A stretch of 64,000 nt of DNA from Bradyrhizobium sp. G127. Its GTDB lineage: Bacteria; Pseudomonadota; Alphaproteobacteria; Rhizobiales; Xanthobacteraceae. The stretch's first letter is position 1. Every line of letters begins with the position of its first letter. The DNA is taken from the NCBI RefSeq assembly GCF_021502575.1, contig NZ_JAKFGN010000001.1, positions 1,612,001-1,676,000 of the forward strand. Direction: 5' to 3'. Shown here one piece after another: positions 60,315-64,000 of this stretch. A program made the position numbers and the translations under genes. The notes under the pieces are model-generated. The model made no database searches. It was not told where the DNA came from and saw nothing but the letters and a program-made list of their open reading frames with translations.

Positions 60315-61860
60315 TCTGGGAAGCAGCTTCATTGCCAGTGTCGCCCGCGATCCGAATGCAACCGCGATCGTGGACGGTGAACTCCGGCTGACCTATCGCC
60401 AGTGGTTTACGAAAATTGCTTCCGTCGTGGCGTCGTTTGACCGGATCGGTCTCAAGCCAGGCGATCATCTTGTCACCGTTCTTCAGAACCGATGGGAGGC
60501 GGCGACAATTCACTGGGCCTGCCAGTTGGCGGGAATCGTCATCACGCCGATCAACTGGCGTGCAAAGGCCGACGAGCTCGATTTTTGCATCGAGAATTCG
60601 GAAGCCTGCGCGTTGGTTTATCAGGATGCCTCCGCAGAGGCCGTATCGAATTCAAGTCAAGCGCCTAGATTGCGGCGGATCGCCGTTGGAGACGATGCGG
60701 TGGGTGGAGGGAAGGCATTTGCCTTTGCCGATATGATCGCCGCGGAAACATTGAGCATCATGCCGCGCGTCAGCGCCGACGCATGGTCGATCATGCTTTA
60801 CACGTCCGGAACGACGTCCAAGCCGAAGGGTGTGCCCCGGCGGCATCGTGCGGAGCGAGCGGCGGGCGTCGCGCATGTCGCGCAAAATCTTTATGGGCGC
60901 AAGGAGCGTACTCTTGGCGTGATGCCGCTGTATCACACTATGGGCGTGCGTTCGCTGATCGCGATGTCTTTGATCGGCGGCACGTATGTATGTCTTCCGC
61001 GTTACGAGCCGCAGCAAGCGCTTGCCCTCATTGAATCGGAAAAGATCACCAATCTGTATCTGGTTCCGACGCTTTATCACGATCTCGTCCATCACGACGA
61101 GTTTGCAAGGCGAGATGTTTCGAGCGTGAGGAAGCTCGGATTTGCCGGCGCCTCGATGACTGACGGTCTGCTCAAGAAGCTGGATGGGGCGTTCAAGCCG
61201 GATCTGTTCGTCAATCACTATGGCAGTTCGGAAATCTATACGTTCACCATCGATCAGGACGCCGTGGCGAAACCCGGGTCCGCCGGCAAGGCCGGCATCA
61301 ACCAGCACGTCAGGGTCGTCAAGCTGAACGCTGTATCGGCAGAGGATGTTGCCGATCCCGATGAGGAAGGCGAAATCGTCGCCCTGCTGGCGGGCGATGA
61401 ATCGTTCGAAGGATATTGGCGCCGTCCTGATGCGGACGCCAAGTCGCTGCGGGATGGCTGGTATTTCACGGGCGACACAGGCTTTAGGGATCGCGATGGC
61501 GACCTGTTCGTGACCGGCCGTGTCGACGACATGATCATTACCGGAGGCGAGAACGTCTCGCCGGTCGAGATCGAAAGCTGTCTTTCGTTGCATCCGGCCG
61601 TATCGGAAGTGGCGGTGGTCGGTCTTCCCGATGAGCGCTGGGGAAAGATCGTCGCTGCATTTGTCAAGCGAGGCGCTGCGGTAACCGAACAGGACCTCGA
61701 TCTGTTTTGTCGCGTTTCTGGCCTCGCAAACTTCAAGCGTCCACGCAAATTCGTCTTCGTTGACGCCATCCCGAAATCCCCCGTGGGCAAATTGCTTCGC
61801 CGCTTGCTGATCTCCGGTGAATACGAACCTGAACGCGCGCCGCCGTCGAATGCGGCTTGA
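60307..61860 (+). CDS. AMP-forming acyl-CoA synthetase
   Basis: This 517-residue ANL-superfamily ligase activates a carboxylic acid to its CoA thioester using ATP. The P-loop is LYTSGTTSKPKGVPRRH at about residues 164-180, the A5 motif is NHYGSSE, A7 is WYFTGDTG, A8 is GRVDDMIITGGENVSPVEIE, and the catalytic lysine is in PKSPVGKLLRR near the C-terminus. ATG 60307 overlaps the 2Fe-2S gene by eight bases. Together with the hydroxylase it suggests ring hydroxylation and CoA activation of an aromatic or heteroaromatic acid. The order of the two steps is unknown. Confidence 0.92.
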   Translation: MLDLGSSFIASVARDPNATAIVDGELRLTYRQWFTKIASVVASFDRIGLKPGDHLVTVLQNRWEAATIHWACQLAGIVITPINWRAKADELDFCIENSEACALVYQDASAEAVSNSSQAPRLRRIAVGDDAVGGGKAFAFADMIAAETLSIMPRVSADAWSIMLYTSGTTSKPKGVPRRHRAERAAGVAHVAQNLYGRKERTLGVMPLYHTMGVRSLIAMSLIGGTYVCLPRYEPQQALALIESEKITNLYLVPTLYHDLVHHDEFARRDVSSVRKLGFAGASMTDGLLKKLDGAFKPDLFVNHYGSSEIYTFTIDQDAVAKPGSAGKAGINQHVRVVKLNAVSAEDVADPDEEGEIVALLAGDESFEGYWRRPDADAKSLRDGWYFTGDTGFRDRDGDLFVTGRVDDMIITGGENVSPVEIESCLSLHPAVSEVAVVGLPDERWGKIVAAFVKRGAAVTEQDLDLFCRVSGLANFKRPRKFVFVDAIPKSPVGKLLRRLLISGEYEPERAPPSNAA

Positions 61861-61890
61861 TCTTTGAATTACAACAGAAGGAAATCCTGA

Positions 61891-62697
61891 ATGCCGTCAC
61901 CCTATGTTTTTGCCGACCCGCGGCTCGCCAAGCTCGATGGCTTCCAGGTCGAGATCGATGAAGCCCACGAGCGCGCCGATATCATTCTCAACCGGCCGCC
62001 CTACAATATCGTCGTAATGCCGCAGCGCGATCAGCTTCGGCTGGTGTTCGAGATTCTCGACGAAGATGCGCGGGTGCGGATCATTGTGGTCCGCTCGGTC
62101 GGTGAGCATTTCTCTAGCGGCGGCAATATCGGCGGCTTTATGGAAGCAACGCCCGAGCATGTGTCGAAGCTGGCGTGGAATATCGCTGCTCCGGCACGTT
62201 GCGCCAAGCCGGTGATTGTCGCGAACCGCGGCTATTGCTTCGGCGTCGGATTTGAACTGTCGCTGGCCTGCGATTTCCGGATCGCATCGGAGACCACCCT
62301 TTATGCGCTTCCTGAGCAGAAGCTAGGCCAGATTCCGGGCTCAGGCGGTTCCGCCCGGCTGCAGAAGATGATCGGCATCACGCGCACCAAGGACATCGTG
62401 ATGCGGTCGAAGCGCATTTCCGGCAAGCAGGCGCAGGAATGGGGCATCGCCACGGAGTGCGTTCCCGATGGCGATCTGGAGAAAGCCACCGATAAGCTTG
62501 TCGATGAACTTCGCACTTTCTCGCCGTTGGCGCAGCGCACCGCCAAGAAACTTCTGAACGATACGGAAGATTCGACGCTCGCCATCGCCATCGAACTGGA
62601 AGGCCATTGCTATAGCCGGTTGCGGCAGTCGGATGACTTCAAAGAGGGCGTAGAGGCTTTCAACAGCAAGCGTGCGCCGAAGTTTACCGGCCGCTGA
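61891..62697 (+). CDS. Enoyl-CoA hydratase/isomerase family protein
   Basis: This 268-residue crotonase-fold protein has the first oxyanion-hole strand GEHFSSGGNIGGF and the second CFGVGFELSLACDFRIAS. It contains the typical glutamate-bearing helix region (LYALPEQKLGQIPGSGGSARL). It may hydrate, isomerise or cleave the CoA thioester made by the preceding ligase. It starts 30 bases after the ligase gene and ends before a clear hairpin, so it is the last gene of this transcript. Confidence 0.9.
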   Translation: MPSPYVFADPRLAKLDGFQVEIDEAHERADIILNRPPYNIVVMPQRDQLRLVFEILDEDARVRIIVVRSVGEHFSSGGNIGGFMEATPEHVSKLAWNIAAPARCAKPVIVANRGYCFGVGFELSLACDFRIASETTLYALPEQKLGQIPGSGGSARLQKMIGITRTKDIVMRSKRISGKQAQEWGIATECVPDGDLEKATDKLVDELRTFSPLAQRTAKKLLNDTEDSTLAIAIELEGHCYSRLRQSDDFKEGVEAFNSKRAPKFTGR

Positions 62698-62711
62698 TAG
62701 CGGATATGAGG

Positions 62712-62740
62712 AGGGCAATCCGGCTTGACCGGATTGCCCT
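62712..62740 (+). terminator. Terminator after the hydroxylase operon
   Basis: AGGGCAATCCGG / CCGGATTGCCCT form a perfect 12-bp stem with a CTTGA loop, 14 bases after the hydratase stop. The following TAATAAAAG is AT-rich but has no long T-run. Confidence 0.75.
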
Positions 62741-63131
62741 AATAAAAGACCGTTGCCGAATCGCGCGATCTCAAGACGCGGGACCGCCGGGACGGAATGT
62801 TGCTCATTTCAGTGACCCACAGGTATGGCCATCGTCTGAGATTGGATTGGCGGTCCCACGGTAGTCCGCATTCCTTCATGTCCCTCCCAATTCGCTCGGG
62901 ATTGCTCCGCCATCGACCCGGCCCATGCGGCTTTTTTGCACTGCAGGACGATCCGTTCTTCAGGGACGCAATCGATGCGGACCTGATAGGCTGCTATGCG
63001 CCCGTGCAAAAAATGCCAAAACCGAACGCTTCCCGACCCCGAACGGGAGTTAAGCGAGCCTTTCGAGATATTTTGCTGCGACAACGGGCATGACGTAAGC
63101 TAAGGCAAAACAAACCGGAGCGGGGGCAGAG
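62741..63131. other. Intergenic region without recognised gene
   Basis: About 390 bases lie between the terminator and the final binding-protein gene. Open frames on both strands (for example 62,797-63,093) have no recognisable product or ribosome site. The promoter of the next gene should lie here; none could be assigned with confidence. Confidence 0.4.
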
Positions 63132-64000
63132 ATGAACAAGGCGGCAAAATTCTTATGCGTGCTGGCGACTGCCGGCTTGATGTCTGGTGCGGCCTGCGCC
63201 GATGTGATCAAGGTCGGTGTCATCGGCACCATGTCCGGGCCGTTTGCGTTGTTCGGCCAGAATTTCAAGGCTGGCATCGAAGCCTGGGTGGCGGAGCATG
63301 GCTCCAAGGTCGCGGGGCATGATGTCGAATTCATCTATCGCGATGAGGAATCGCCCAATCCGGCCAAGTCCAAGGCGCTTGCCCAGGAGCTTCTGGTCAA
63401 GGACAAGGTGCAATATCTCGCGGGCTTCTATTTCACGCCCGATGCATTGGCGGTCGCGCCTCTGCTCGAAGAATCCAAGACCCCAATGGTCGTATTCAAC
63501 GCGGCGACGTCGGTCATCGTTGAGAAAAGTCCGTATATCGTCCGCACCTCCTTTACGATGTGGCAGAACACGGTGCCTGCCGCAAAAGTTGCGAAGGTCA
63601 AGGGTGCCAAGAAGGTCGTGATTGCTGTCACCGATTATGGTCCCGGTATCGATGCCGAAGCGGCCTTCAAGAAGACATTCGAGTCGGAAGGCGGAACGAT
63701 CGTCGAAGCGATTCGCATGCCGATCAATACCACGGACTTCAGTCCGATCATGCAGCGTATCAAGAACTCCGGCGCCGATACGATTTTCACGTTTCTTCCC
63801 GCCGGTCCCCCGACCGTGAGCTTTGTGAAGTCGTACATCGATAACGGCCTTAAGTCGGCAAATGTCGGTTTGATCTCGCTGGGTGACGTGCTGAGCGAAT
63901 CCGACCTGCCAAGCCTTGGCGACAACAGCATCGGTCTCCTGTCCACTTACCACTACGCGTTGTCGCATGCTTCTCCTGAAAACAAGGCGTTTCTCGAGCG
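63132..64000 (+). CDS. Liv-type substrate-binding protein, fourth copy (3' end beyond window)
   Basis: The first 289 residues are present. There is a signal peptide (MNKAAKFLCVLATAGLMSGAACA) and a mature start DVIKVGVIGTMSGPFALFG typical of Peripla_BP_6 proteins. The family pattern continues with VEFIYRDEESPNPAKSKALAQELL and DYGPGIDAEAAFKKTFESEGG. GGAG and a G-rich run precede ATG 63132. It stands after the hydroxylase operon terminator and has no transporter partners in view. It may supply an alternative ligand to the third liv system or begin a fourth operon beyond the window. Confidence 0.9.
   Translation, partial: MNKAAKFLCVLATAGLMSGAACADVIKVGVIGTMSGPFALFGQNFKAGIEAWVAEHGSKVAGHDVEFIYRDEESPNPAKSKALAQELLVKDKVQYLAGFYFTPDALAVAPLLEESKTPMVVFNAATSVIVEKSPYIVRTSFTMWQNTVPAAKVAKVKGAKKVVIAVTDYGPGIDAEAAFKKTFESEGGTIVEAIRMPINTTDFSPIMQRIKNSGADTIFTFLPAGPPTVSFVKSYIDNGLKSANVGLISLGDVLSESDLPSLGDNSIGLLSTYHYALSHASPENKAFLE

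Noticed and set aside
1-64000. Mobile elements, phage, CRISPR arrays, tRNA or rRNA genes
   Set aside because: I found no transposase, integrase, terminal inverted repeat pair, repeat-spacer array or tRNA-like cloverleaf by reading the window; short degenerate remnants cannot be excluded.

Overview
The window looks like chromosomal DNA of an alphaproteobacterium of the order Hyphomicrobiales, most likely the Bradyrhizobium / Afipia / Rhodopseudomonas group. The reasons are the GC-rich codon use, the lysine-rich HU protein, the abundance of Liv-type (HAAT) ABC transporters, a FixK/FNR-type box and tightly packed ATGA/GTGA-overlapping operons. This placement is inferred from gene content; no rRNA or tRNA gene is present. 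I saw no insertion sequence, integrase, prophage or CRISPR array.

Layout. 1-8,640: start of a TPP-dependent dehydrogenase E1 alpha gene; a universal stress gene behind a perfect TTGAT-N4-ATCAA box; a zinc alcohol dehydrogenase; a small baeRF-like protein; an Mla/MCE lipid-transport operon whose MCE protein carries a fused PqiC-like domain; an old-yellow-enzyme reductase; a small CPCGW protein; an HU protein; and a terminator-bounded transcript carrying a 14-codon ORF with an extraordinarily long Shine-Dalgarno sequence. 8,733-12,562: tex and a YegD-type Hsp70.

12,611-27,710 holds two catabolic islands, each built round a complete Liv ABC transporter. Island 1 is a reverse-strand liv operon diverging from a GntR/FCD regulator, carboxymuconolactone-decarboxylase-like protein, 3-hydroxyisobutyrate-dehydrogenase-like protein, SCP2-like/alpha-beta hydrolase fusion and MBL-fold lactonase-like enzyme. 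Island 2 is a LysR regulator diverging, across a 25-bp palindrome, from a forward liv operon that ends with a CnbZ-like (2-aminomuconate deaminase type) gene.

28,406-49,195 is the most striking part: a complete Lap-type giant adhesin locus. It encodes a 4,730-residue repeat protein with an N-terminal retention-like module, two candidate LapG di-alanine sites (PAAG and TAAG), a vWA domain, cadherin-like repeats and a C-terminal RTX type I secretion region. Facing it on the other strand are a LapG-type periplasmic cysteine protease, the membrane-fusion protein, the C39-like-domain ABC exporter and a TolC-type outer-membrane protein. The c-di-GMP receptor LapD is not in the window. Read with established Lap biology, this is a surface adhesin that would stay tethered until the protease cuts it.

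50,155-64,000 is a third catabolic island: a third liv operon, an AraC regulator, a molybdenum hydroxylase (large subunit fused to a CoxG domain, FAD subunit, 2Fe-2S subunit), an acyl-CoA synthetase, an enoyl-CoA hydratase/isomerase and a fourth Liv-type binding protein cut by the window end. A 42-nt element is repeated (35/42 identical) upstream of both the third liv operon and the hydroxylase operon, suggesting co-regulation. The transported and metabolised compounds of all three islands cannot be named from sequence.
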